In this document: positions 63,601-64,000 of the stretch, piece after piece
Layout: each line of letters starts with the position of its first letter
How positions within the stretch are numbered: position 1 is the stretch's first letter
Assembly: GCA_016859345.1 (NCBI GenBank)
Contig: CM029126.1
Location: 4,171,001 to 4,235,000 of the forward strand
Origin: Istiophorus platypterus
Taxonomy: Eukaryota; Chordata; Actinopteri; Istiophoriformes; Istiophoridae
Direction: 5' to 3'
DNA length: 64,000 nt
Program-made: the position numbers and the translations under genes
The notes under the pieces: model-generated
What the model was told of the DNA's origin: nothing
Seen by the model: the letters and a program-made list of their open reading frames with translations, nothing else
Databases searched by the model: none

Positions 63601-64000
63601 GGAAAAGATCCTGCTTTTTGTTAAACGTTGATTAACGCTTGTCTCTGCTGTTTCAAGTCACTCGATTTCCTCTGTGTTAAACCGAGACCACAATCTATCT
63701 CTAACCTTGCTATACTCTAATGCTGCAGTCTCTATATGTGGATATTGTACTGCAAGATTAGATATTTTGACAGAAAATGAACAAAATACATTGTCAGTCA
63801 ACATTCTGCTGATCCGTTCAGAACCAACATTTTTTAAGACTAGATACACTTTAAATGACAACATTTTATCATTATGTCAATGAAAAATCATGTCCCAATT
63901 ACATTTCCTTTAAAACATATTGGCTTTTGCAAATTAAAGCTTCTTATGCTTCTGCATCCAAGCTACATCGTAGCCTGACGTGCACCTCCCAAAAATGTAA
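60656..64000. other. Presumed intronic stretch, nothing gene-like
   Basis: AT-rich DNA with an A/C-rich run at 62113-62138. No exon, RNA gene or recognised repeat to the window end. Confidence 0.6.

Larger units (their letters stand above)
28990..64000 (+). other. Presumed start of a long first intron of the THSD7-like gene
   Basis: After the donor at 28990 (gtatcg) I found no exon encoding the expected P-W-G-R-C / W-C-x-H first TSP1 repeat, and no other convincing splice-bounded coding segment to the end of the window. The stretch is AT-rich with microsatellites and decayed repeats listed separately. Intron 1 of THSD7A is very long in vertebrates, which agrees. If the exon call is wrong, this is simply intergenic DNA. 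Possible regulatory elements cannot be identified from one species. Confidence 0.5.

Noticed and set aside
28990..64000. Second exon of the THSD7-like gene
   Set aside because: No frame in any direction shows the expected P-W-G-R-C / W-C-x-H / C-D-W TSP1 pattern, so the next exon must lie beyond the window.
1..64000. tRNA, snRNA, rRNA or tRNA-derived SINE
   Set aside because: No A-box/B-box pair with cloverleaf potential and no recognised small-RNA core was found by eye; a covariance-model scan would settle it.

Overview
The window looks like a gene-poor stretch of a ray-finned fish genome, probably a percomorph teleost. The base composition is AT-rich and there is no dense coding. There are many (CA/GT)n, (TA)n, (AAT)n and (GA)n microsatellites, several 12-16 nt G/C homopolymers, a decayed Rex3-type (RTE) LINE, and several copies of two short dispersed repeats that I know from percomorph genomes. 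Nothing looks bacterial, viral or plasmid-like.

Only one protein-coding segment can be supported. It is a first coding exon on the + strand, with the ATG at 28836 and the splice donor at 28989/28990. It encodes a signal peptide followed by a short mature start ending in TDDWKSFYFWETG. The exon ends in phase 1, so the next exon completes a Gly. The pattern (signal peptide, acidic linker, Y-[LF]-W-x-T-G, then an intron) fits the N-terminus of a THSD7-family protein (thrombospondin type-1 domain containing 7A, less likely 7B), where the first TSP1 repeat starts immediately afterwards. This rests on memory of the family, not on a search. No second exon is visible, so about 35 kb to the right (28990-64000) would be the start of a long first intron. 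The left 27-28 kb would be the upstream intergenic region.

The presumed promoter/5' leader (about 27.85-28.83 kb) is compositionally extreme. It has a GGA purine block, a (GA)24 tract, a CpG-enriched part, a C-run cluster able to form a G-quadruplex on the minus strand, and a long T tract just before the ATG. A 16-codon upstream ORF in good start context lies 479 nt before the main ATG.

The rest is repeats and apparently unique non-coding DNA. A minus-strand Rex3-like LINE remnant lies at about 24.28-25.74 kb and appears interrupted by unrelated DNA. Copies of a percomorph dispersed repeat lie at 12.2, 36.1-37.0 (split by a possible about 340-bp insertion) and 60.3 kb. Copies of a second dispersed repeat (TTAATCGATTAATCG type) lie at 18.5-19.1, 38.0-38.3 and 51.1-51.5 kb. 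A four-unit tandem array of about 240-bp units lies at 54.1-55.0 kb, and each unit carries a splice-acceptor-like motif and a partly conserved reading frame. That array is the least explained structure here. I did not find a convincing new biological system; the array and the nested insertions are the best candidates for follow-up.
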